DNA from: Anarhynchus alexandrinus
Taxonomy: Eukaryota > Chordata > Aves > Charadriiformes > Charadriidae
Direction: 5' to 3'
Length of the DNA: 64,000 bases
Assembly (NCBI GenBank): GCA_008711295.1
Contig: VUYV01000061.1
Location: 2,145,731 to 2,209,730, forward strand
Under the pieces are notes generated by a model. The model worked only from the letters and a program-made list of their open reading frames with translations. It was not told where the DNA came from and ran no database searches. Shown here piece after piece: positions 37,572 through 50,200 of the stretch (position 1 is its first letter; each line of letters opens with the position of its first letter). Position numbers and translations under genes: made by a program.

Positions 37572-40500
37572 ACTTGCAACAAATGAGTGGTCAGATAGGT
37601 AAAAACAGAGATTTAAAAGGCAAAACAATTAGAGATATGACACAGCTGTTCAACTGAACTCTGGTTGATGACATTTTCCTCAAAAACAACATTTTAAAGC
37701 AAATGTAGGTTTTGGCACATATCTACCTTCATGTACACTGATACACAGACCTTGATAAATCTACAGAAATACTGGAATTCACTCACATTTCAGGTGCTGA
37801 CATTTAACTCTCTGAAATCAAGACAGTTCCCTAACTCTGTTACAGGATTTTCTAATTTAATCTTATCATTCCTCATGCACATATCAAGTGGATATCATGG
37901 TGCTTCCAGCTCTGTAAGCTTGCAAAATAGACACCAAAATTGTGCTAGGACAGAATTTTTACTGTATGATTAATGTGTATTATCTTAGAATATATTTCAG
38001 TAACATGCACAGATTACCTACGAAGATTTATGGAATATAGGTATTTTAGAAACTAACTGTAACAAAAGAAAACAAAAAAAAAAATAATCAAAGCATAACA
38101 ATGTAAAATTTCAGAAAAAAACATAAAACTTTGTTCTGAAAAGATGTGTCTACTTCAAACTTGTTAAGCTCCATAGTGATTCCAAACAATGACTCTACAC
38201 CCTCAACATACAGATAGAAAATACTCGAAAACTTATTGACCCTCACTGTGTAACTGGTGGCCAGCTAGGGTACTGCACAAACTCAATTCGTGAAACAAAA
38301 TTACAATATCTGTTAGAGATATAAAAAGGGTTGCATTTTTATGTCCTGCAAAACAAATCCATGAGACTTACTGCTGCATCAGTTCAGTAAAGTAAATAAT
38401 TTAGTAAAACTCAAGAAAAATGGATAGGAATATGATTAAATGTCTACAGAGACCCTCTATAAAACTTGTGCAAGGATAGCATATTTGGCCCAAGAATAAC
38501 ACTGTCTCTACTCACAGTTGATAGAAGTTACAAGAACTATTAAGTCAGATGCTTTAAGTCTCAGATCAAAATTGTCATATGAAATCCATGGAGCTTATGA
38601 GCTGCATTATAAGTACCACAGAACTAAATGAATTATTACAAGTAAAGACACTTTCCTCAAAAGCTCCTATAATAAGCAATTGTTAAGCATGGTCCATCAG
38701 AGAAAGTGTGTTACTTTCTTTTCTGACGGGCTTACTCTTTGTAGTTGTTTTACAAAGAAAACTGGAAGGCAAAACAATACAGACACCATCTTCCCCAATG
38801 TTACTGTGACATGGGAAGGGGGACAACATAGTCCCTTCATCATTTAGCTTCTTCAGAAATGAAAATGGGGGGGAAAGCAGGTCTCACTGGAAGAGAATTG
38901 TTTGGTTTTCAGTGGTTTATCATGCTTGAATTGTTATCCTTCTAGCAGGATTCCTTCATGCATTTTCCCTACAGGTATATAAAAATTATGGTGAGCATCT
39001 CAATATCTGATTTGCCCAGGGGGAGAGTGAGCGAAGAGCAAAGCAGGTCTCTATCTTTATTTCTGCATGGCTGGGGTTATTCAGATATTGTGCCTATTTG
39101 TTCACGTAGGAGAAACAGAAGAAAAGCAGTGGCAAGTATGCCCCTGGGTAAATCTAATGGTCAGGAGGTTTATTGAAACCTGAGAGACAAGCTTTAAAAT
39201 CTACCTTGAATGTCAGGTATCTGAAAACTAAGTAACATTCACATATAATTTTCCATTAAGTGTAAATAGTTATGCTGTGCCACAACAGCCTGAACGCAGT
39301 TTTCCAAGGTTATATGGGGAAACCGAGCATCTTTCCCACTCCTTGCCAAACAGACTTTTCCTTCCAAGGCCAAAGTTACCAATATGTGGGATATAAGCTA
39401 TAAATCAAATAACGGGTATACACAGTCTCACCATGTATGTTACAGTATCTTTCATACCACATTCAAAGATTCAGTCAACATTTGTGTTAACAGCATTACT
39501 CAAAAATACCCAGGGAATCACTAGTGTCATGATGTCATCACTGAAATCCTTAGTCATAACAGGAATAGCATTTTAAATGTCACCAAATGAACTCATGTTT
39601 TAAAAAGCACAGCTCTGTTACCCAAATTCACTGCCAGTAAGATGCTTCAGCTGAGTGGAACTTACTTGCATGAATAAGTAATGTTATTGAACAGTAACAG
39701 AATTACATTATGTCAGAAAGATCTTTCACTGACTCCTGCTTTTTTTGGTTAAAATTTCTTCCCAACCAGCTGAGTCAAATAGACCAGTGGCATATAACGT
39801 AAATATATTTCTTTTTAAAAATTTTTTAACATATCTGTTATTCTCATTCACCTAAAAGTCAGGAAAATACTAATAAATCCAAGATGAAGAAGGAAATACA
39901 TCTCCCACTGTTATGTCAGCCAATTTCAATTCTTGGTTTAAGAACTTTGTTTAACCTGTTTAATTATTTCTTTCTACTGTGACCACAGCTCTCATTTCTT
40001 GTAATTGAAACTAAACTGCAGATTTGACATTTAACTTCTGGAACTACTAAATGCCAAGAACTGAAAATAAATGACTAGCCATTTTGCTGCAAGTCCTTGA
40101 CAAGAAGTCACATAATGAATTTCTGGTTTAAAGCACCCAATGCAGCCTTTCCTAAGTAACCACTCTGAGGACTCACAAAAGTCAGCTGCTTGGTGAACCT
40201 TCATGTGGTCCTTCTTGGAGCATCAGTATTTCAAAGACATAGTCACTGTGTAACTACACTACCGTTAAGTATAGGCTCAGGTCCTGTGTCTGCACACAAT
40301 GATGTGAAATTTGTCACAACATTTGTATCCATTTACCTAATTTTGAACCACCCCACTTTCAGGGGGGAACTGCAAAGCCGAATCATCAACCCTCTGCCTA
40401 TTGGAAGGAACTGTGACAGAAAAAAGTCACAATGCTACTTGCAGTGTTAAAAAAAGCAACACATTTAAAAGCACTAGTATTTCTTCTGTTTCCCACCTCC

Positions 40501-43500
40501 CTGTCTTATGCTGTGACCAGTGTGGAAAGCCTGACCTATACAGACATCTACACAGACACGTACCAAAGTAATAAGAAACAAGCCTGCAGTCTTCTGCTCC
40601 TTGAATTCCAATGCAGGTTTAGGGCATTCGATTGCAAACTTTTTGAAAGATATATTTTCTTTTCTTCACAGCTCCTGGAAAGTAGACACAGCATTGTACA
40701 GATAAGCAGCCTTCACAGAATGGCACAAAGAATGCCTGAAGCCAAGTCCCCTCTGTCCATCCACCCAAGAACAAGTGTTTTAACAGCTGCTTCTTTAGTA
40801 AAATTTTTCCTCAGTTTCATTATTTTAAAAAGATGGGCACTCCCTGACAAATGTCACTGGCAGAAATGCAAGCCTTCCCTGCAATGCTGTTACTACACAG
40901 GTAGAAGAAGACAGGGTGGGAGGATGGTTATCTAGCAAAATGAATAGGCACTGATGTTCTACTCCAGCAAAGATGAAGGTTTCTACACACAATATGTTTC
41001 CATTTGTAATTAGGTCCTTATTGGTATTTGGGTGACTACCGATCCTGCAAGCCCATTGCTATAAACTACATACCTCCCATTAACTTTAACAGTGCAGTGC
41101 AAAGCTCACTGTTTTTAACGATTTAATTCTCTTACTACCAAAATTAACAGGGGATAACATGCAGATCCCTGCATGATTTCAAAAATATTCAAGGGAAAAC
41201 CATGTTTAAGGTAAAAATTTAAGTGACAGCAAATACATTTTACACATGACATTCTGATTTTTGGAGAGTTCAAAAAATTCAGAAGGAACCCATAAGACTT
41301 GCAAAATCCATGCATGAAGTCCTTTTCTGGCCAAGCACGTAAGTACGAGCATAATACAAAGTATGTAAACAGAACTGTATGTATTATACAGGTAAATAGA
41401 ATTATACCAATTCAACACTTATTATATACTTTTTTCCTGTTACAAAGGCAAGGCTGCTCTGCCCTGCATTTTGTAAACTACTTGCCTTGGGAAATTTCAA
41501 GATATGCCTCCAGTCTGATGACAATTTTCGGGAGGTGCAGCCCCACAACATAAAGCCACATTTAAAAACCCAAAGATTTCCAAAGAGAAAGGAAAGATTT
41601 GAGAATCAAGTTAAAAACATTTAATTCCTATTATGTTCTAGTTAGAGATGCATTTTGTCATTTAATATTGAAGCAATTTCTTTCCTCTGTGATAGACACC
41701 ACAGTATTTTACCTCTCCCTATGTTCAATTAGCTATCTTAGTTTCATCCAAAACATAGTCCCATCCACAGTGACAGAGTTCCTACTTACTGAATAACAAA
41801 TTTTCACACATACTGGGATCTTCAGACCCACCATTCATTTTCTTCTGACTACAATCCTAGGGTAGGACCTTGGAGTGCTTCTCAGGGCTCAGACCCTACC
41901 TCACACCCTGCTCCTGCCCTCACCCTTTCACAGGAAGGAAATGTGACCATGCAGATGAGAAGAAACAGTGTTAACCAGGCAAATCCCAAAAGTGAGAGAC
42001 TGGGGGAATCAGGACTGAAAATCATGTTAGCCAACAAACCTGCCCCTCCAGGCTGGACTTTGCCTATGGTCTGTGAAGAAATAGATTTTAGGCCTCAGAG
42101 GAAGCTGTATCTTTAACAACCCCATGATGAATTGGTAATTCACCTCCTTTTGTGGGTTTTTACTTCAACAGATGTACACGAAACAGGGGAAACCAACAAA
42201 ACTCTCGGCCTCAAACCATCTGCCCGAGACAGCCTGCATCTGAGCTTCTCTGGGCCACACAAACCATAGCCCAGACCCCAGACCCTCCGCTTCAGACAGT
42301 TCCCACCCCTGACTTCTTCTGAGATGAGAAACTACCCGCGAGAGTGAATTCACATAATTCATTATAACCTTTCCAAGCAGAAACAATACCTGCAACAGGG
42401 CGGGGGGGGCGCAGACTGAAAGTCTTAAGGCACGCAAATGCAATATTGTAACTGCTATCTTTACAACTTCTGCACATTTCAGAGTGCATCTTTCCAAGAC
42501 AGCACCCAGCCAAATGGACTTTCTCTTTTTATTATTCTAAGCTTGTGGATCCAGCTCTTCTTGAAGCAGTCACTCCTCAGCCATGTCCTATACAACCCTC
42601 ATGTTAGACAGAAATGGCTCACTTCATACATTTTATAATCAATCATGTATACAAATGAAATAAGCTGATATACCACAAATATGCCTTTCTTTCCCAGTAT
42701 AGAAATATAGCTCCACTATCTCGACACTATATATACACTGGAGACTAAGATTGAGACACATAGACCTAATAAAACATTAAACAATGTAAAAAACCAAAAA
42801 ATTACCCAAGCTTTTAGCAAGACATGCACTGGAATATAAAATGCTTTGCAAATTTGTCAGTTACATTGAATTTTTCAGACTATAAAAACATTTATAAGAA
42901 CATTCCAGCATTTTGAAAGCGCCATACTTCCCTAATCTTTAGGTTTTAAAGTATACATACACATTTATAATATTTTAATATACATTACATTGAGAAACAT
43001 CTGGCATGAAAACAAAAACCTTAAACTTCAGGTTAATTAAACACTGAAGTCAACTTCACACAGCAATTTGGTTTTCGTTCTGACTTGCTCAAACTTTGGA
43101 GGAAAGTTTCCATTTGATCCAAATACCTCCAGTCAAATTCCAACATTATCAGAACCCTAAAACCCAATTATTCCTCCAGTTACACAGTATCTATGTTATT
43201 CCCCTGATAACACTGATACACTTGATGTCAAAGTTAGGAATCTCAGCACTAAGCTACATGAGCCTCTGAAACTTATGGTTTCAAAACTCACTTGTGGAGC
43301 ATTTACAAATGCTCACATGGCTCTGTCTAAGGAGAGACAGAGTGTCCTTCCCTAGGAGTCAGTTCAGAACAAAACTTGCGTTTAAGCACTTTAAATCATT
43401 ACCAGAAGGAACTTATCTCTTTGCTAGCGACTTCATGAAGTCTTGTCACCTTAGACTCAATCTGACCAGCCTGAACCCCTCTTTTGGAGGACTTAAAATT

Positions 43501-43720
43501 CAACTGGAAATGTTCAAGTTACTGTCCTCTAAAACGAAAAATAAGATAACAGCTAAATCATTAGTCTCCTCATAAACCACAGCAACACAATGGTAGCTCT
43601 GAGCAGGCCATGTATCATTTTTGTGAAATTATGATGTTCGTGATTCTCATAATGGTTTATTGACTTATCCTTGACTTCTCTTTAATCCCATTATCTGTGA
43701 AAAATATTTTCTTACAATTT

Positions 43721-43725
43721 AATGG
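43721..43725. repeat. target-site duplication, left
   Basis: AATGG immediately before the LTR. Confidence 0.85.
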
Positions 43726-44294
43726 TGTCACAGTTTAACCCCAGCCAGCAACTAGGACCACGAAGCCACTCACTCACTTCTCTCCCCCACCGTGAGATGG
43801 GGAGAAGAATCGTAAAAAATAAGGAAAACTCATGGGTTGAGATAAAGACAGTTTAATAAGTAAAGCAAAAGCTGTGCACACAGGCAAAGCAAAACAAGGA
43901 ATTCATTAACTACTTCCCATTGGCAGGCAGGTGTTCAGCCATCTCCAGGAAAACAGGGCTCCATCGCATGTAATGGTTACTTGGGAAGCCAAATGCCATC
44001 ACTCCGACCATCCCCTCCTTTCTTCTTCCCCAGCTTTATACACCGAGCATGATGTCATATGGCACGGAATATCCCTTTGGTCAGTCAGGGTCAGCTGTCC
44101 CGGCTGTGTCGTCTCCAAACTTCTTGTGCACCCCCGGCCCACTTGCTGGTGGGGTGGTGTGAGGAGCAGACTGCTTAGAAACAACTAAAAACATTAGTGT
44201 TTTATCAACATTATTCTCATCCTAAATCCAAAACACCGCACTATAACAGCTGCTCATAAGATATTTAACTCTGTCCCAAGCCGAAACCATGACA
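43726..44294 (-). mobile_element. solo LTR of an avian ERVL-like element, minus orientation
   Basis: The 569-bp element has TG...CA ends and perfect 5-bp flanking duplications AATGG (43721-43725 and 44295-44299). Read on the minus strand it begins TGTCATGGTTTCGGC and ends in GGGGTTAAACTGTGACA, termini I recognise from a very common bird LTR family. In that orientation a TATA-like TATAAAG lies at about 44034-44040, and an ATTAAA polyadenylation-type signal at 43852-43857, in the expected order. The 5-bp duplication fits ERVL-type integrases; the class assignment is from memory and is less certain. No internal region remains, so the provirus was lost by LTR-LTR recombination. Open frames inside it (85 and 61 codons) are spurious. 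Confidence 0.9.
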
Positions 44295-44299
44295 AATGG
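44295..44299. repeat. target-site duplication, right
   Basis: AATGG immediately after the LTR, identical to the left copy. Confidence 0.85.
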
Positions 44300-47200
44300 T
44301 AAAATGAGGTTTTGAATAATGAAGACTAGTGAAGATATAAGGGAGGAAGTCATATGGAGCTAGGGGAATAACTGAAGAGTCTCTTAATACGGGCAGTTTT
44401 TTCCCCTGAAATACTATTTGCTGGATATACTGCCTTCTTCTGTGCTGATAAAAGTAAACAAAGCCCCTCTGCGTAGTGTTGTAACATAGTGACTCCTATA
44501 AGAAGTAGCAGAGCAGCTGCTAGCTACCCTCATTAAATTAAAGATAGTAGCAAAATGCAATGGATCTTAATTTGTGCAGTGATGAGCTCTGAATAGATTG
44601 TTAATTGTCCTACTAGATGTTGATTTTATGTTTCTCATGTGATTCTTCATTGCTTCCTTAATGTTGTGACAGACATGAAGCACAGGAGACCAGGAAAATG
44701 CCACTCCAGGATATGGCAAAACGAGCCTGACTAAATTCATGCTGGTTTATTTTGTATTTTATAGAAAGCACTCTCTGAAGAAGAAACATCTCCATTGTTT
44801 TCATGACCATAGCACATTTACTCCTCTACAGAGCAAATTCCTTTTGCCTGCAGCAACCTGCCTTATGTCTCGAAGCATTGCTCACATGAACGGGGATATT
44901 TTTTGTTGCTGTTGCACATTACAAGTTAGACAGGTAAGCGATCAATGTGGACATTTAACATGAGACTATGAGCATATTGGGTTTGAATGAGGTGAAAAAA
45001 TAACTGTGAAAAATGTGCATAAAGATTGGCATGTAAATAGGTCTTCCCAGATGAGATGTATATTATTGCAAAGGTAATAGATATTGTTAAAAACATATGC
45101 TGGGTTAAATGTGAAATCCTAAGACAAATCCTATCAGTTTCATTGGGGTGCGGATTTTATCACCATGATGCCTGCCTCAGAAAATGGTCAAGCTACATGC
45201 ACATCATGTGTTTATCAACAAGCAGAAGATGGAGAAGGAAAGGCTAAAGATAAATAGTGACTATTTAGTAGTGTTTGTAGGAATAAACTTCCTTCCATGT
45301 GCAACATAAAAATGGTAGAGTCATTGGGATTCAAAGAGTAGCAAGAGCAATCGACTGTTAGAAATCCTCATGTAAAACTCACATCACTGTCATAAACCCT
45401 TTGCCACACAGACTTGCAGCCATCTCTAAGGAATTTGATGACAGTCACACTGAGCACATCTGTGCACAGAACGGATAATGGGAAAGGGATGAGTGGTTTG
45501 GCCCTTTCAAAGCAGGAGAAAATCTTCAGGCTTAAGTGGCACAGGTGCACCAGCTCAAATGTTAACTGAAGTTAGGTACTTTGGTCTTTTCAAAGGACCT
45601 AGACACAGCAATGCTTAGAACTGTGGTATTCAGTTTTTAAACATCTTGAAACTGCAACAAACCACACAAGCCCTGAGGGCTTTTTCTGTTTCTCCCCTAA
45701 TAACACAGGGGGTATTTACAAATACTTAGGAAGGATTAACAAATCTCCTCATACTGACCAGAAAAAGCAAAATAGGCAGCTTTACCCTAAACCCACCTAG
45801 CAGTGCAATTCAGGTGTCTTGCTTTTGCCTTGCAAAAAGGGTTGCCGCCCCCAATTAAAATTCACAGCCCTTAATTGTGAATTATGCTTTGAAACATTTC
45901 AAAAACAAAACCAAAAAAACCCATGCAAGTCTCTTCATTTGAAGCATGGCTGGCAGGTGTTCTAGCTACTCAACTGCTACACCAGTCCAGCTTGGCTTGC
46001 AGGGATCTTTCTTACCCACCAATTACTACGAAATCCAAAACTCTTCAGTGGAAGCTGTTGCAGTTCAGCAGGGAATAACAGCTTGTGCGAGCCAAAACCT
46101 AGAAGCACACACCACAGTCCTACTGGTTAGGGCAGCAAGAGGGATTCCAGTTCCTGCTTTCAGTCCATGCTTTTGTTTCACTGAACAAGGATCTATATAA
46201 CACTCCATCCACAAACAATAATAGTGTGTGAATGCCAAATTGTACTACCAAGAGTGGAACAGCTTCAAACTGAAAAAAACCTTACGTCACAAAACATCTG
46301 TAATTTTGCAGTAAGGAACTTTCACTGAGGAAGGGAACGGGATTCTATTCTCCAGTACTCCAGTGAGTGGTCTAACCACTGCTTGCCAGGCAGCTTCCCC
46401 GTAGAGGAGTGTGGGTTTTGAACTACAGCCAAAAAACGCTGCCACGATCTGGAGCAAGGCAGTCCTACAAGGTAAGGATCCTAACAAGTACTGAGGACAG
46501 AAATACAGCCATTAGTCATTGAGTCAGAAGTTTGTGCACCAGCATTCCACACTCACAAGCAGGGGAATCCTCCCCACACATTGTACAGGATACCTACATG
46601 TCCAATTTGGCAAGGTGAATTCCAGAAGATCGCAAGAAGTTTAAAATTATGTTGCTAATACTTTATTATGATGCTAAGAGTTGTGAAAACTCAATCTTTT
46701 AATCAATTTGAATGCAGAAATATTATTTTTCAGTATTTTAGAAATGCCCAACCACTACTAAGCAAGCAAGAACTAGCTTCATGACGTTGCTTTCCTAAAA
46801 GGACTCAGTAGTATCAGAAAGAATGCAACTTTGTCTATCAGTAATCAAAAATCTGGAGTTTAGAAAGTTTGGACTGCATATCCCTGAGTACCTATAACAA
46901 ATGAAGCAATGCATTTGGTGCAAGAAATGCCGTGTTTGATAGAAATGGCAACGTTGAGTGATATCAGCATGAACGTACTTGTAAATATGTCGTATAAACC
47001 AGGAATCACAAATACAGTGTAACTGACCATGTCTGGCTCCAAATCAGGAAGATCTGTTTTTATACAAACTGTCAAGATAGAATAAAATACATGGCTTCAT
47101 CTGAAATCAGATAAAAACAGTTTTTTTCTGATCAAGTAATTGCATCAGTCTTCTATAAAACATTATGAGCCTTTCTCTCACTGTGAACAAGCCATTGTTT

Positions 47201-50200
47201 CTACAACCTTTTTAGACATGCTGAGAAGCATTTTTTAAATGCAAGGACATTTTAATTGCGGGTGACATGAATCAACTATCTGAAAGAACAGCTGCATCTT
47301 CAGATGACATGAAGTGTGATCTGAATGTAAAGTGTAATAAAAGAATGTTTTCTCCATTTACTATTTTAGTGCAAGTTCTACCTCAGAAATTTAATTTTAA
47401 CTGTTCACAAAAAAGCTAGAAAAGAAAATAAGGTGTTAGGGAGGAAGCTTTTATGTGCATCTAAAGCCTATGTTAATCTGTTTCAAAGATTACCATAAAA
47501 AAATTATTTGTTTTCTATTTACTGAACCACACTGCTTCACTGAAATCAGGGATGAGAGAACTCAATGTTAAATAACTCTGATTTCATAAGTCTAAAAGCT
47601 GAGTCTTCACATTTTATACTCCATTTTATCTCCAGCAAATACTGGAGTCCAAACAGCTATGAAATTCAGCCTTTACAGCTTAGGCATATGCTAATTAGTC
47701 TCCTAGGACTTTTACTCATGTCTTATACAAAAGACCTCAAATAGAGGAGGAAGCCTCAAGAATTTAGACAGAAGATGAATTACAAAGCATGCCTTGAACA
47801 CAAGGACTGACATCCAGCCTCTGGCATACCATCATCAATAGTCATCAGTGCTTGGTACTTCAGATACCACAACAAATGCAAACCAAGAAGTTAGTGTATG
47901 CATTCCAACTAATATCCTGTAGTCTGTGTACTCTCTGTTCTAGTTACTGCAGACACCATTCCCTCCTAGGCAGAGAAGTGACATCACTTCAGATCTTTGA
48001 CAAGTTCTGAAGATGAAGAAGCTTACAGGATCTTTTAAATTTATTCTTCCACAGAATACAGTACAATTTATAAAATAGTGAGAGAGCTTCAAACATAAAA
48101 ACTCAGCACTTTCAGTTCAGTCTAGTCTGGGAGTTGACAAATATCATGTCTATAACCACCATACAGCCAACACTTATCTGGTGAATGAAAGCAATGTAAA
48201 CCAGTCCAGAGGGATGAAAAGAAATGTTACTCAAGCTGTGTTAAGTTAAAACTACCAGATACAGTAAAGTTAGTATCAGCATAAAAGGAGAAGGGAAATC
48301 TGTTCAGACAATTCCAAAACCTTGTCAGAACACCTTCTTTGGTGACTTTTCCTAAACCAAGGCATTGCTAGGAAAGTCAGCCCATAAGGCAGACAAACGC
48401 AATAGAGATAAATGGCAAAACTTTGAGAGTGTCTTTGTCAGGAGAGGCAGTTATATCAAAGTTAAAGTCTCACAAAATGAACATGTTTTGTCAATGGTGT
48501 ATTTCTGAGGGGAAGAGTCTGAAATACCTGCAGAGCGGATGGAGAAGAGTTTGAAAAATGAGTTGTAAACAATATTCAATCAAGATGAGGGAGTTTACCC
48601 ACTCTTGGAAATTTAAAAAAAACTCTTATAATTCACTCAAGTCTCAAAATCTTTCATACAATATTGGATTCTCCACATAGCAACAGACATTAAGTAACCC
48701 ATCATTTTAACAATTTTATTCATTGAAAGCTTACTGTCAGTTTTGCAGAAACTTGTAAAACCAAGATTATACCTGGATAGAGAAAAGTTAATTGACAGTC
48801 AGGCAAATAAGAATTGCTCTGTGGAAAACAGAGAGGCTAACATGGCTTATAAAATATATAGGATTATAGTTGGCCCATCTTCTAGAGACACTGAAAAATA
48901 GAGAGATAAAGTAAACAACTGACAGAGCAATAGTGGAAAATAATTTTCTGTACTGTTGTGTAAGCCCTGCCTAAAATGGTCAAAATACAATTAGTTTCTA
49001 AATTCATTCACCCTGATGCAAGCACCTTCATAGATCCGTAATCAGTTTACAAGTGATTCTCATCAAACCTAGAAAAAAATTATTCCCATAGTCTGTATGC
49101 ATATTATCGGGCAACCAAAAATTTTCATGAGTTATCAGATCAATTTTTCAAAGGAACTTCTTCCAATGACAACTGATTTTAAACTTGACATTTACTTTCC
49201 GATGCAAATCTCAGCACCCTTTTCCATCTATGCATTCACATGGGAAATACAGATAGTCAAGAGGCTTGAATTTGCATTTTCTGCAATTTCTTCTGGCGGG
49301 ATGAAATGCCATGGATACAAATTACAGGGAGAAAATGGGTGGATTAGACCTCAGCTGTCTGAATATTTAGCACCATAACGTTCTCTGCCTTGAAACTGTT
49401 ATTTGCAGGTTGGAGAAAGAAGCTTTTGCCTTAAACTATGGGAAGATTCCCTTAAGGAGGGGCAATTGGAACACTAAAAGAACGGCTACCACTAAGGTTA
49501 GTCATATCAGTTCCTTAGAGCAGGGGTGGAAATCTTATTGGTTGGCTTACGCCTCCCGCAGTTTCAAAAGGTATCTTTTGAAGCTGAAGAAAAACTTTTG
49601 GAGTGACCAGTTATGTAAAAGGTATTTTAAAGAACAGGTTATTAGAGAACACTGTATTCTTCCAGGTATTCTGTTAATTGGGAAATAACCAAAGATGCAC
49701 GGGGATCTGAAGAATATGCCAGTAAAGTTAAGACTTTTCCTACTTCTGCTTCAATACAATAGCTTTTGCTCAGTAAGCAGGCGTGCTCAGCTGGACAGCT
49801 TCCCTCTGAACTGCCCAGCACTCCGCAACACAGTTTCAAGCTTTAAACTCTCTCATTAAGCCCATACGGACTTTAATACCCCATGGACTTCACGTCCTTT
49901 CTACTACTTTCTGCAAGATTTACTTTATATGCAGTCCCAGAATTACAGAGTATGTTCATCACTCCTGCAAGAGACAAAGAATAGTTAGAAGAACTGGTCA
50001 GACTTTTAGGTTGTCTTGGTGATATCCAAGTATATATGCAGATGTCTAGAATTATGCTGAAATATTACGTGACAAAATCTTTCCCTTTCATTTATCTACT
50101 AAAAGCTAGCAAACCCAAACCATATCAAAATCTTTAGTCATTTAATATTAAACTAAATAAAGAATAGAAAGCCATCAAACCAAGAAGTGGGATTTGGGGG

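Larger units (their letters stand above)
30001..43720. other. AT-rich intergenic desert, part 2
   Basis: No gene or mobile element is recognised. The longest open frame (167 codons, 40432-40935, +) lacks homology that I can recognise. A 21-bp tandem duplication (37221-37262) and a T/G-rich tract (37523-37571) are listed separately. Confidence 0.6.

Noticed and set aside
49410..49688. 92-codon frame containing a CAGGGGTGG word reminiscent of hAT transposon ends
   Set aside because: No inverted partner or 8-bp target duplication is visible, and the frame has no transposase motif.
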